Assembly (NCBI RefSeq): GCF_035582795.1
Contig: NC_134366.1
Location: 148,661,519 to 148,725,518 of the forward strand
Origin: Mycteria americana
Lineage: Eukaryota > Chordata > Aves > Ciconiiformes > Ciconiidae
DNA: 64,000 nucleotides
Direction of reading: 5' to 3'
Made by a program: the position numbers and the translations under genes
Part shown: positions 50,301 through 62,429 of the stretch, one piece after another
How the letters are laid out: each line of letters opens with the position of its first letter
Numbering within the stretch: position 1 is the stretch's first letter
The notes under the pieces: model-generated
What the model was told of the DNA's origin: nothing
Database searches by the model: none
Seen by the model: only the letters and a program-made list of their open reading frames with translations

Positions 50301-51004
50301 CCTCACTACACAACCTGAAACGGGATCCTGGCAGTGCCTGATCCACCAGTGTGTCTTTAATGCTGCCACCTGTCAGCCTTAGCATAAAGTCACAGCAACT
50401 TTCCCGTGATCATTTTGCTAGTACTTACACTCACCATCACATACCGCATGTGAGGTGCTCCTCCTCCATAGTAATCTGACTCACCTACAAACCAACCAAT
50501 GTACCTTCTGCTTTTTTGGCTCTGTCACTTTAACAGTCCCATCCAAAAAGAGTGGTTTCTGGGGTTTTGGTTTGGGTAGGAAGCACTCATGGTCTTCCAT
50601 TGCTTTTGCTTCATCCATTACCAAATCAAAGACTGAGACAGAGACAGATCCTGACCTCCTATTGTGACCCCTTTGTTCAGCAGAGACAGTGACCACTTGG
50701 TTAGCCCAGGTTTTGATGCATGACCCTCATTAGCCTTTCCTGACACCAGATGCATCACCAGGTACACCACAGCTATGCCTCCTGATATGCCATAGGTGAT
50801 CAGATGGGAGGGATATACATTTGAAGCATGAATCGCTAACTTCCAGTTATTTCCAATCTCTTTTATAGTAATGTATGAGGAGATAACTGCTCCTATTTCA
50901 AAACAAAGTTATCTTTGCACTTGCACCTTCCTTACATTCACAGAAGGAAATCGCAATCCTTCAAACCTCTGGTCCTGGAAGGTTATCTCTCTCAGTTCAC
51001 TTAA
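47385..51004 (-). pseudogene. Internal region of the degenerate retrovirus, no gene recognised
   Basis: The minus strand is purine-rich and holds a string of short open segments, the longest 125 codons (49650-49273), others at 50696-50481, 50385-50182, 50233-50009, 49820-49635 and 48428-48159. They lie in different frames and overlap, as in a decayed coding region. I could not find a reverse transcriptase YxDD-type motif, a protease, a zinc knuckle or an envelope cleavage site with confidence. Size suggests that one or more genes were deleted. Which retroviral gene the segments come from is unknown. Confidence 0.45.
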
Positions 51005-51029
51005 GCTTCAAGCCCACCCAGAAATGCCA
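51005..51029 (-). other. Primer-binding site, tRNA-Asn type
   Basis: The minus strand reads TGGCATTTCTGGGTGGGCTT then GAAGC. From memory, the complement of a vertebrate tRNA-Asn 3' end reads TGGCGTCCCTGGGTGGGCTC then GAACC, so about 20 of 25 positions agree, including the unbroken CTGGGTGGGCT core. Reverse transcription would start here. It lies a few bases inside the 5' LTR, where a primer-binding site should be. Confidence 0.7.
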
Positions 51030-51258
51030 AATCCGTTGCCAAAGTGATAAATGTGGGTAGTGGGCAGTCAACAGCTGAGATAAAAAAGTCCATCCTCTAA
51101 CGGACAAGCTTTACTGGAATATACACAACTATGCCGAGCTAAGCACTGATATGTAGCCTCTGTTAATAAAATCTCACCAGTCTGTTGGCCAGATGTCCTG
51201 TGAGTCTTGAGAATCTGGAGATGGTCTACAGCAGAGATCATGCAGATTCAACTCCTTT

Positions 51259-51293
51259 AAGTTCAAAGCATTCACAAGTTCAAAGCATTCACA
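51259..51293. repeat. 17-bp tandem duplication in the 5' LTR
   Basis: GTTCAAAGCATTCACAA occurs twice in a row and is followed by GTTCTC. The 3' LTR has a single related unit, so this duplication is private to the 5' copy. Confidence 0.85.
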
Positions 51294-51311
51294 AGTTCTC
51301 TGTTCCGGTCA

Positions 51312-51320
51312 CCTTTTATA
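51312..51320 (-). promoter_or_regulatory. TATA box of the 5' LTR
   Basis: TATAAAAGG on the minus strand matches the consensus TATA box and sits where a retroviral LTR promoter would have it. The element is old, and activity is not implied. Confidence 0.55.
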
Positions 51321-51584
51321 ATTTTTTTCCAGTTCTTTGTTTAAAGCTGGTAATGCCTCCGCTTACCTCAGCAGTCACTTCTCCTCCCTCAGCTATTGCA
51401 TTCCTTTCTTTATCTTTCCAAGGAGGCTTTTTTTGGCTTTCTTGATCTCTTTCTGTTTTGCTTAGGGAGTCTTAGATAACCCAATGGCAACAGCTACTCT
51501 TCTCCATTAGGAGAGGGGGAGGAATGTTCAACCATAAATTATGTTAGCTGTTGCTTATGCCAGCTACAGGCTACTTGGCCTACA

Positions 51585-52399
51585 GCCTACAGCCTTAAAA
51601 TAAATTATAGACTAATTTAAATTTAGTTTTTAATTGTTCAAATCTAGTCACACTAAGTCATCACTAATAATTCTTTACTTCATCAGTACTTCAATAGATA
51701 TCAATAGCTTTTAAAATCCAAGCAAATTGTGGCTATGAATTCTGTGTATCTGTTTTTCTGTCGAAGTCTTTAAAGGATTCCTGCTCTACAGATGCAAGAT
51801 TTTCCTTTACATAAGCATCACTCATGTTCTGTCATATCATGTCATCTGGATGCTTTATAACTATTTCTAGCTAGCATTTCATCCAGTTCATCTAATATAA
51901 GTTTTATTGACTTTCGTAGGATCATCCCCAAATTTGCTATTATTCTCTTCCTTTGTGTAGTGGTTTTAATCAGTGGCAGTTTCAATCCGAGTCATGTGTC
52001 AATGCTCGAAGCTTTAACCAATATCCTCATTACTGGGTGTCTTTGCAATTCCTGGGTGTTCTCTCACACAGTCCTGGAGTTTTTTTACGTCTTCCTTTGA
52101 AAAATTGTTCCCTGACAGTATTCCATCTTTATTTGACACGAGTAAGATCAATGTAGTGAACTAACTCCCTGACATCTTCTGAAGGGAGGACCTATACAAA
52201 GAAATTATTCAGGTTTTTGCTAGCCTGTTCATCTGTCATATCCATTTGTTTAAATTCTTTGAAAGCTGGTAAAAGCCATCACTTCCTTTATAGGTTTGCT
52301 GTTCCTAATATACTTAAAGGTTTCTTGTTGTTTGTGCTAATGCCTCTGGAGACTGATTCACCATATCCCATTTAATTAGGGAAAAAAAATGAGTCTTTA
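51585..52399. other. Unique AT-rich sequence
   Basis: Lies between the retroviral element and an old CR1. A duplicated GCCTACA (at 51578 and 51585) marks the edge of the LTR. No frame or repeat is recognised otherwise. Confidence 0.5.
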
Positions 52400-53630
52400 A
52401 TTAGTATGTACTCCAGACAACACAAGGAAACAATTCAAATATGTAAACACATGTTCAAAAACATGCAGAACAAGAACATGACTAGGAAGAACTGGCATGG
52501 ATTTACCCCAGGCAAATTCTGCCTGACTAACATCATAGCTTTGTATGATGAAATGATTGGCACACTGGGCAAGGAGGAAGCAGGAGGATAATTTATACAT
52601 TGACTTTAGCAAGGCCTTTGTCATGGTCTTCTATGGCCAAGTTAGTGATATATTGGCTGGATAAGTGGACGGTGGACAGAAAATTGTCTGGACCACCAGG
52701 CTCAAAGGGTTGTGATCAGTGGCACAAAGCCCAGCTGGCAGCTGGTTACTAGTGGCATCCCTTAGGGATCAACACTGGGGCCAATACTGTTTTATATATA
52801 TATTAAAGACCTAGAAAAGACCTCTCAGTAAATTCACAGACAAGATCAAACTGAGTGGAGCGGTTGATGTGCTGCAGGTAGAGCTGCTATGCAGAGAGAT
52901 TTCGACAGGTTTGAGAAAAGGGCTGGCAGGAATCGTATAAAGTTCAAAGAAGCCAAATGCCAAATCTTCCAATGGAGGTGAAACAATCCCATGCAACAGT
53001 ATAAGCTGAGAAAAAAATGGAAAAAAGCAGCTTTGCCAAAAAGGACCTAGGTGCCTTGGTGAGCAGTACATTGAACACCATCAGCAGCATGGCCTTGCAG
53101 CAAAGAAGGCCAGCACATGCTAGTCTGTTCTAGCAGGAGTGTAGCCAGGAGGTTGGATCAAGTGATTCTTCCTCTGTTTGGCACTAGTGAAATCACATCT
53201 GAAGGACTGAGTCCAGTAGGGGTTCCCAGTGAAAGAAAAACATAGACTTACTGCAGCAAGGCCAGTGAAGGGCCATTGATATGGTGATGGCTGGAGCACA
53301 AGACGTATGAGGAGAGGATAAGAAACCTGGCTTTGTTCTACCTAGAGAAAAGAAGGCTCAGTGGGGCATCTTACTGCTATCTTCAGCTACCTGATGGGAG
53401 GATACAGAGGTGAACGGTGATGCAACCAGAGGCAGCAGACATAAGGTGGAACACACAAAATTCCCATTACAGATTAGGAAAACCTTTTCCACTACAAAGG
53501 CAGTTAAATACTGGACCAGATTTTCCCGAGAGGTTGTGGATCCTCCATCTTTGGAGTTGTTCAAAACTTGACTGGTTGTGGTCCTGACTAACTTGAGCTA
53601 ATTGGACCTCCTTCAAGCCTTCATGCCAAG
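52400..53630 (+). mobile_element. Older CR1 retrotransposon copy
   Basis: A diverged CR1 covering the reverse transcriptase middle through the 3' region. Recognisable pieces are HGFTPGKFCLTNIIALYDEM (from 52496), IDFSKAF (motif A region), GIP followed by a stop then GSTLGPILF (motif B) and a decayed motif C, where FADD now reads FTDK. The 3' part (53260-53620) is very similar to 61255-61655, so the two belong to one subfamily. That subfamily differs from the three younger-looking copies, which end in ATTCTATG octamers. Confidence 0.9.
52406..53572 (+). pseudogene. Decayed CR1 ORF2 reverse transcriptase
   Basis: The reading frame is broken by several shifts and stops, including a TAG in the motif B block (about 52762). 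The aspartate pair of the catalytic motif C is lost. Motifs remain in the right order and spacing, which secures the identification. It cannot encode an active enzyme. Confidence 0.85.
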
Positions 53631-56600
53631 CTCAATCTGTAAATATTATACATCCATCCTGGTAAGTCCCAGACTGTTTTGACTTTCTCTAAGATCTTCC
53701 TTTGCAGTCCAAAGCTCCCAAATGACTGCCATGCCTGTAACGTGAAATCTTTTGCAATGGCAGCTGTGCTAGAAAGGAACTGGAAGGGCTGAAATGCTGC
53801 ACCCCATTAATAAGATTCAATAGCTTCTGAGAAGCAGGTGACTTCTCTGAGTCAGAAGCTGAGTGCTTCTCAGCAACTGTTTGTTATATATAGTCCCTAA
53901 ATATGTTGTACCTAAACTAAAGATGGCTCAGGTATGTCTTCTCCAAAGCAATCATATTTCCTAGCTGATATTTATGCTTAGCCTGCATCCTCTCCCATTA
54001 CTAGTGACTGGTAGCAGGAGGGTAGTGGGATAGCGACATAGTTTTAGGAGTTCTCCTTCCCACAGTTCAGATCTCATTCAGATCTCCTCTCATCTTTTGA
54101 AATTTTCCTCTCAGGCACCACAGCATGATTCCTGAGTTACTCTGAATTTCCACTTTGGCAATTGAGAACATCATTGACTCTTTTGTTGCATCCATTCTCC
54201 CTCTGTTTTTATGGTCACTTTTGAGAGGAGACAGAGAGCGACACCAGGCAGCTCCTAATAATATTTACACAAGTTGGTTTTTTTCCCCCAGAATAAATTA
54301 TATTAATACAAATCCTGTTAATTCAGCTACAGTTCTGAAGGGAAAAAAGTAGATTTCCCATTTATACTCACACTTATACATTGTCCACAAACAAAAAAAT
54401 AGCTTTCCACTTCCTCAATGGTCCCTTTAAAGTTGGCATTACAATTAGCAAATCAATTGTCTCCTGACATGAAGAAGGGACAGAAGTTATCCAAATAGAG
54501 TAAGCAAGTAGTTTTCTCTGCAGTGGAGCTCATGACTCCCTACTGATTTATATATCTCAAGGGAGAAGCCTTCTGTGGGGATTGTTTCATGTCTTTTAAG
54601 GACAGTAGCCTCCCCTTTGGTGAGGTCCCTAAGAGGGTTTCTTGCCTCTGGAAGGATTTCTATTTTTTTACAGAAGGTATAAGAAAATAGTGACTGTAAG
54701 ACGTCTATCCCTTTATTAAATTTGGTAGAAATTGGTCACTAGATTGAAAAATTAATTGGGCAGACAAGCATTAAGGCACTAAGGCACACGTATTCATATG
54801 CCTTCACAAACATAATACACACACAGGCGCACGCACACACGTATATGCCTGTTAGTACATAAGTCTCATTTCCTTAAGCAAGCAAAATAAAAATACCTTC
54901 ACAGAAACACACACAAAAAGTCCAATGAATAACACTCATCCTCTGCGCTTTCATTAGAGAAGATTATTTTCAACAAAACAATAATTTAGGAGCAATTATT
55001 AACATTTCATACGAGCAGACTACCCCCCACCTACTAACAGAGACTGCACACAACTATGCTATAAAACTCCAGGAATCAACAAGAAGAAAAGCAAGGTAAA
55101 TAACCACCTTTTATTTATGTTATTCATACTCTTCCAATTATGAAAATCCATTTAAGGGATGACGATCCCAGCAGGATTACAAAGGGTCTGTGTCAGCACT
55201 TCCAGCTGTTCCAGCCCTCCCCAACAAACACACGCAGTCGCTGCTCGCAATTAGTCAGCGTTCATTGCAATCACCGCCACTTCCAGCTCCCCACCTAGCT
55301 GGAGAGGACTCCAGGCAGTAATATCCTCCTCTGCCCCCATGACCTAGGACAATATGGGAGAGGCCATGGCACCACCTGTGCCTGCTATCAAACTCATACT
55401 TCTAGCTGTGCCCATGAGGCAAGCATTAAAAATAGTTGGCAACATTGACAACTCTAAGTCAAAAATTCATGGGAGGCTCTTTAAGCTTGCTCGGCTCTGT
55501 TTTCACTCAGCAATTTCCAGTCTTTTCTGTGCCTGAGCAAATAAGCAGCCCATCATGCCCAGCCACCGCCACATCTTCCCCACCGCCTGCTCACTGCCTT
55601 GACCTTTTTGCTGCTGGTACCTTGGGACCATCCACCTCAGTCAATGGAGACCGTGGGTGGTGACATCCATACAAAAGAGACCTACTGCTGGCACAGGGCT
55701 GAAAGGTTACCTTCTGTGTGTAAAATGAAAAAAGCTGAAGGTCTTTAAGCACATTTCAGCAGTAAAACTTAAACTGATGTAAAAACTGATACAGGGGAAT
55801 CACTGCAAATGTGTATTGCGAACGCTGTCGCGTCCACTTAAACCTAGCTTGCATCTTCTTTGTTTGTACCGATATCTATCAATCCAAACCAAAATATAGT
55901 CAATATAAAAGGATATTTACAAATAGATTTCCAGAGATTATCTAACAGTGTGACTTGAAATTAGCTTGGTTAAACTCATGTAGGTTTTGAGGGTAGAACA
56001 GGCATAAATTGCTAGTATCATCTTTCTGACTGCCAGAGTAGAAAAATTATATATTCTAAAGAATACTAATCATCTAAAAGAATTCTAAAATTATTCTAAG
56101 TGAAAATTATCATCTCTTTGGGAGATGAAAGTTATAGAGGCAAGCTTCATTAAAATGCATAATTAGGTACAGGAAATACAAAAGACTGATCATAAAGCAG
56201 CACAAACTAAAGCCCTGAACTACTGAAGGTATTCCTGAAGGATTATCCCAGAGTCTTAAAAAGGCAATTTGGATTTGATCAAGAGGTTTTAAACCAGTGA
56301 AGAAAATGAGTAAAATTTAGGCTGCAGTTATGCCAATGGGAGCTTGGTAACTTAAGTGTTGTAAGAACTTTGTTCTACATTTATAATATACAGTGAAATT
56401 TGCACATTGGCATTCAGGATGAAAGCAGTACATATGCAACTTTAACATATTTATCTGCTTTTCTGTAATTTCATAGCATGAAGTGTGTTCTTCCTCCAGC
56501 ATTCCCTCAATCCATCAGCTCCCTTCTACTCAAGTCAACACCAAAAGTTCAATTCCATTATTTTTCCTTTGAGAAGTCTAGGGCAAGAGAGGTAATGAAA

Positions 56601-59600
56601 AGAAGTTGCACTGCTGTATTTGTACCTTGGTGCATACCCATGTTGCCGTGTTATTATCCTTCTCTTTCTTCTTGTGCATTCCCTGTTATCTAGCTTTCTA
56701 GCATATGATGGACATCTGTGTCATTGCGAATGCAACTCAGGACAAGGACACATTCTTGTTTTGTAAGGTGCCTACCATATTCCAAATGCTTATAAAAATA
56801 TGAATGATAATATTGTACAGGCATACCTAGCCACTTTATCTTAATCCTTATCACCTATGGGCAACAATGTAAGTCTGGGAAGTAAGTAGGGTGTTTAGTG
56901 AGTAAAAGGATTGATAATTAAAATAGCAATTTCCATCAGTTTCTCAGAAATGAATTAGACTGACACACAGCATAACACTTTGTCTGTCAGCCAGTTAAAG
57001 TACAGTCATTAGTTAAGCTGTTTACAAAGCTGTGACTTCACTCTGTGCTCAGCTAAAAACATCTTTGACCATCAGGCTAAGACAAAGCCTGCTGAAGTTA
57101 GTTCAGACAACAGCAGTTCCAGAACAGAGACTGCAATTAAAGGAGCAGATATCATTTCCCAGGCTAAATGAAATACTAGCAAGATACTTGGGACAGGCTA
57201 GGATACAACCATGTATTATTCATAACAGATTAGTATTTATTTCCATCTGCAGGTTTTTTCCTACTAGAGTAACAGTGGTGCAGTTAAATAGAGCATGGTC
57301 TACAGACAGTTTAGCCAATCCTGTAGATTTTTTCACTGGTAATATCACTGCCTATTACATTTTGTGGGGTTTGGAATCACTTTTATAAAACTTCTATTTG
57401 ACTAGCTTGAACTTATTCATTTTATCTCCCAGATTAACTCGTGCAGGACATTGCAGTAAGGAAAGGCTTCTTTTTAAGTATCTAAACTCAAGTCCTTGTT
57501 GTCCGCATCACAGAAGTAAAAGTCACTGCGTATCTCTTAGAGTCGCCCGTACTGTGTGGAGAGGAATATGGGTCGGATCCTACCCCAGGTTATCCACAAG
57601 GTACTCTTCCCTTCAGGCTGTGGTGTAGAGCCAGGAGGCTCTGCACGTATTTGAAGCAAGCTTGCTGAAGTAAGGTGGTGAGAATTGGGTGATTAAGCCT
57701 TCTGTTTAAACTCTTTCACAGGACTGTCCTGCAAGATCTCCACACTCCTACCTCCCCATCAACTGAAAAGGAACTGATCTGAGCTTATCCTTCTTTCTTT
57801 GTAACACAGACCTCGAAAAGACGTTCAGAGTTCAGCACGGGATATCATCTGCTCTGCACCACCTCGGTAACACAGCGGCTTTTTACTTTCCCTAGGCTAC
57901 TTATCCATATCCTACTCCAAAGTAGGCTTCTTTCAGTGCCATTTTGCTTCTGACAGCCCCACTCACCCACACGCACCCCAGCTGGGGCAAGGTCAGCACC
58001 AGGAAGGTCTGCGGCAGCATCACGCGGTCGGTCGGTGGTCCTGGCACTCGCGGTATTCTCCCAAAATGTTGCGCTGACTCTGCCACAGCCTGTAAACCCC
58101 CGCAAAGCATGTGCACATCTGCACCAAGCTCTGAAAATGCACGTTCGGGTGTTACAGGACTGCCTCTTCACAGTGTGTTACACCGGAGAGAGAGATGTTG
58201 TATTTGATTTAAATATTTTTTCCTTATCCTCAGCCAAGAGATGCTTACTCTCTCTTTTGTTTAATATTCTGTCTTAATGAGACTATTTCTATTTGACACT
58301 AAAAGTGAGCAATTTCATCCTGCTGCAGAGTTGTCCTTTTCTTTTACATACATACATTAGGTCTAATTTGCAAGTATATATAAAAATTCCTTGGGGATGA
58401 AAATCAGTCTTATCTTAAACTACACAGTACAGTCCACATATAATATTTTTCTAAGAATCGGTGTGTACTTCCCTACCCATCATTTATTAATAGGCTTACC
58501 ATCTGTATTCATCTTTAAATTCCACCAATTAATAGACTCAAGCCTGGAAACATTGTGGGTACAGCTTTCATAATGTGCAAAATCTGATAAGCAATTCATT
58601 TTACACGGAGGAATTTAACCCAATACCAAAGAGATTGTAAGAACAGATTTGTTGCAAAGACTTAAAATAAATTGATTTAGTTGGATGAGACAACTTTCAC
58701 AGGCATTCATTTAAACACTAAACTTCACGAGCTGCACAGAGTTAACAAATGTGCTACAAAGCTTTTCAACTCCCACACAAGCTGACTCACACAAGATAAC
58801 AAAACTATTAGCTCTTGAAAGAACTCTATATTTTTCTTTATTGTTCCAATGACTTCCCCAGTTTTGAGGGGCACAATTTCAGAAGTGTACGCTATAGAGA
58901 AAGTGATGTTTGGAGATGGATGGATGACCAGGTTATAAATCAAGGAAAAGAGTCCTGGTGACAAGTGGTTTATGTCACCATCCCAGCTGCAAAAATTCAT
59001 CCAAAACTCAGTAATTTATCCAGCTGCATCCATTATTTTTCACACTAGCTAGCAGCCTGTTCCAAAGCAAGCACAATCATTGCCGTTCAGTTCCTTCTTT
59101 TCACTGCATCCCTCTCATCTCATCTTTCTTTTTTTGTTGCTGTCATTTCAAAACTTGTGCTGCTTGTGTCCTCAGTTAATTTGCCCACACTACTCATTTG
59201 TGGGTCCAAATGTCATTTTCTGTGACTCATATGTTTTCTTCTAAGACTTTTTATCTCAGTTGCTCTACAGTGAAAGACTTTTTTTTTCTGCTGGATCAAT
59301 ACGGACCTGTCAAACACAAATCTGAAGTTCATAATTTGTAAATATCAAATTTAGATCAGATATGTCTTTGTTTTAGTTTTGATTTGTTTCTAATTTTATT
59401 GGTATTCTCTATGAGAGTCCATACAGTTATTTCTAGGAACATTATTTCTTTGCTTTGTGTAATACATCTGAATGTACCGTTACTAAAAGCAGTGACTTGC
59501 AAAGCAGGTAACACAAATGAAGCCTTGGGTTTTCCTTCTATTTTGTCTAACTTGGGTCCAAATACAGACAAGTAACAAAACCAAAATAACAAAATCCTGG

Positions 59601-61239
59601 GTGTTCTGGTCTTTTAGGCTGTGTCCAAGCTGGGGCACCTTGGAGCGCTTCCAGCTCCCTCGGGCTGGAATATGCACTCCAGAAATTTGGACTTGGGCAA
59701 AGAGCAGGCACACAGAGCAGCTCCTTCACCCTGACATCCCCTGTCTTCCCTGGAGTGAAAGCCAGAATACATAAGTCAGATCTACCCGTGACCTGAACCT
59801 TCAGGGGACTATGACTGCAGGGGTACTGCTGTACCACATGCACCAATTAGTTTATACACAGCATTAGAAAAATAAACCAAATTATTGAACCGTATGAGAT
59901 GAATTAAGTCTTGTACAGGTAGCTCAATGAGAAAGTCAGGAATGCCACATAGCAGTCCAGAACAAAAATGCTTATAAGAGAAAGCCTGCTGTTTTCGTGA
60001 AAGGAAGGACAAAAAACTGCTCAAGTAGAGGTTTGTTTCAGAGAGGGGACTGGAAAGGGGGATCCACAAAAGAGCTGGGCAGAGGAACCCAGCTGGTACC
60101 TGATGAGAAGCAGGTGCAGAAATTCCCTAATGTGCCAGTCAGGTGCAGAAAGAGCTGATGGTGTGTCTGAAATGGGAAAAGAAGGAAGGGATGGAAGAAA
60201 GAGAAGATTGAATTTGGATTAAGATTAAATTTGAACTGAGAATGTAATGTGAATTGCTCAAGTCTGGATGTGGTTATGGGGAAATCGCAGAAGAGGAAGG
60301 AGGGTATGCAGCAGGTTTTTGGATGCATCCTGTCATCAAGAATGGGAATTCTTGGATCAGTCTTGAAGAAGCTGAAGAGAAACAAACAAAACTCTGTGCT
60401 GAGCTGTACATTGATATGTAGAAATAAGATTAACTGCAACTACCACTTGATCTATTGATTAGATGCCACCAGATGATGAACTGCGAGCTAATGGCAAGCT
60501 ATTACCCAATTCTGTCTAGGAGCAGTGGAGTAAATCAATACATAGCAGATATCTGACTTTTTTTTGCTGGTTTTTGGGGGAGGAAAACCTGCAAGTTGCT
60601 ACATTCTTTTAGGTATGTACAATACAGATATGCACCTTAGGAACTACATTTTGCTCTTAGATTTCATGGCACAATTAACTATGTTTTCTCTGCTGACTTC
60701 AGTGGACTGACTGGACTATCGTTATAATAGCCTTAATCCCAGAAGTACCAGCAGATTCATTGTTCAAGCTACACAATGGATTTCTGCCTGAGAGGTAAAA
60801 AGAGGAAAGTATGTACAGGGGATGCAGATAATACCTGGATTTTTTCCATCACTGGAACAGCCATCTTAAGTCAACTGTGGAATTCTCATTAAAATTCTGG
60901 AGCATGTGGCTTTCATCCTGTCCCTTATGCAGAGATTAGACCTTGCTGCCCTTTAAATTTAATGAATTTTAACAATGTTTATGACATTATTTCTAGAAGG
61001 TGGAAGAAGAATATTTTTGCAATTGTCACTTTGAATATTGTGGGGAGTTATAGCGCTCTCAAGTTGAAAACCCAAGTTGTAGAATCAGCAATATTAGTGA
61101 CCAGATGTCATATACTTCAGTGCTGGGAATAAGTATGATATTATTGTCTCTCCAGATTTACAAATTCATTGAGATAACAAATATGAAAAGGAAGACATCA
61201 GTTCAAAATACTATGGCTTCAAATTAACATATTTCATTG
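53631..61239. other. Unique non-coding sequence
   Basis: AT-rich, with frames no longer than 133 codons (60038-60439, minus), which has no recognisable domain. A CA-rich interrupted tract lies at about 54785-54850. Patch 57840-58200 is GC-richer with overlapping frames on both strands and several CG dinucleotides near 58021-58055. No transposon was recognised. Confidence 0.45.
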
Positions 61240-61660
61240 CAATAAACAATGGAAGCACATGGACATACTGCAGAAAGGCCAGTGAAGGAAGGGCCAGCAA
61301 TATGGTCAGGGGCTGGAGAGCAAGATGTTATGAGGAGTGGATGAGAAACCTGGCTTTGTTCTACCTGGAGAAAAGGCGGCTCAGTGGGGCATCTTACTGC
61401 TATCTTCAGCTGCCTGATGGAAGAGTGCAGAGAAGATGGAGCCACTCTCTTCTCACAGCTGAACAGTGATGCAACCAGAGGCAACAGACACAAGCTGGAA
61501 TATACAATATTCCCATTAAAGATTAGGAAAACCTCTTCCAATACAAGGGCGGTCAAACACTGGACCAGGTTGCCCTGAGAGGTTATGGGTCCTCCATCTT
61601 TGGAGCTGTTCAAAATCTGACTGGATGTGGCTCTGAGTAATCTGATCTAATTGGACCTGA
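61240..61660 (+). mobile_element. Older CR1 retrotransposon, 3' fragment
   Basis: Matches 53240-53625 closely over its whole length, including ACCTGGCTTTGTTCTACCT and TCAGTGGGGCATCTTACTGC. It encodes the last part of ORF2 (frame 61384-61578 plus flanking shifted segments). It is 5'-truncated. Confidence 0.9.
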
Positions 61661-61664
61661 TGTC

Positions 61665-62175
61665 TACAAATTTGTCTAATCTATTTTGAACCTGCTGATA
61701 CTGTGTCCACAGACTTCTGTAACAAGTAAATCCAGCAGTTCCCTGTCTTCGAAGTAAAAAAAGTATTGTTTCATCTGTTTTAAACCAGCCTCCTACAGGC
61801 TTCACCAAGCTCCCTGTATTTCTAATACTGAGGAATTTGCTAAAAAGTGGTTCTGCATTCAGCTTATCCAACATCTCCACAGTTTCCTAAAGCTTAATCA
61901 CACCCCCACAGCTTTCTTGTCTCTTGTTTGAAGTCTCAGCCTTTATAGTTTCTCCTCATAAGGCAACTACTCCATCCTCTTAATCATCTTAGCTGTCATC
62001 TTTGTATCTTCTCCACTTTGTCCTTGATATGCAGAGACCAGAATGGCGTTCAGAACCCCAGATGTGGATGCTACAAAGTATTATATAGTGATAAAATAAC
62101 ATCCCGTGCCTTATTCTGAATACCCTTTCTGATGATTTCCAACATTGTCAGCTATTTTTGCTGCTGCACATCAAT
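61665..62175 (-). mobile_element. Ancient CR1-type element, minus strand
   Basis: On the minus strand this reads as the 3' third of an old CR1. The plus-strand blocks TTTCTCCTCATAAGG, TCTTCTCCACTTTGTCC and GACCAGAATGGCGTTCAGAA correspond to the reversed conserved CR1 blocks for the ...RRATKLVKG and VQFWAPHYK region. The start TTTGTCTAATCTATTTTGAA corresponds to the CR1 3' segment. Divergence is much higher than in the other copies. It lies tail to tail with the preceding CR1. Confidence 0.72.
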
Positions 62176-62429
62176 CCAATAAATAAATAAAATTATTGGG
62201 TTTAGTCATTAAACAAAAAATTATTAATCCCATCATGCTATGTAGTAGTCTTTCTGAGCTGTACTGTAAGCTTATTGATTTACCTCCACCTCAGTCTTGA
62301 TACCATCAAATAGTGTTGTGTTTTGAATAAGTTTACAAGTTCCTCATGACAATGAACATGTCTTCTTTGTTATTGTGAAGTGCCCGTGATAATCTTGAGC
62401 ATCCTTCAGGCCTGATATAGCAGGGATGA

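Larger units (their letters stand above)
46883..51584 (-). mobile_element. Degenerate endogenous retrovirus with two diverged LTRs
   Basis: Two related segments of about 500 bases (46883-47376 and 51030-51584) flank about 3.6 kb. Reading on the minus strand, both start TGT(A/G) and share blocks such as GAAAGATAAAG and AAGGAG(T/C)TGAATC with many substitutions and gaps. Just inside the upstream LTR is a sequence matching the 3' end of tRNA-Asn as a primer-binding site, and just before the downstream LTR is a short purine tract. Together these define a retrovirus-like element on the minus strand. The interior is too short for a full provirus and is broken by many stops; I could not recognise gag, pol or env. 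The strong divergence between the LTRs, which are identical at insertion, shows that it is old. The class is not assigned. Confidence 0.7.
51030..51584 (-). repeat. 5' LTR of the minus-strand retrovirus
   Basis: Reads on the minus strand from about TGTAGGCCAAG (51584) to the primer-binding site. It has a TATAAAAGG box at 51320-51312, located mid-LTR, as expected for the U3/R border. A 17-bp tandem duplication lies at about 51259-51293. Compared with the other LTR it has an extra segment in the first third, so the two differ in length. The outer end is approximate. Confidence 0.65.
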
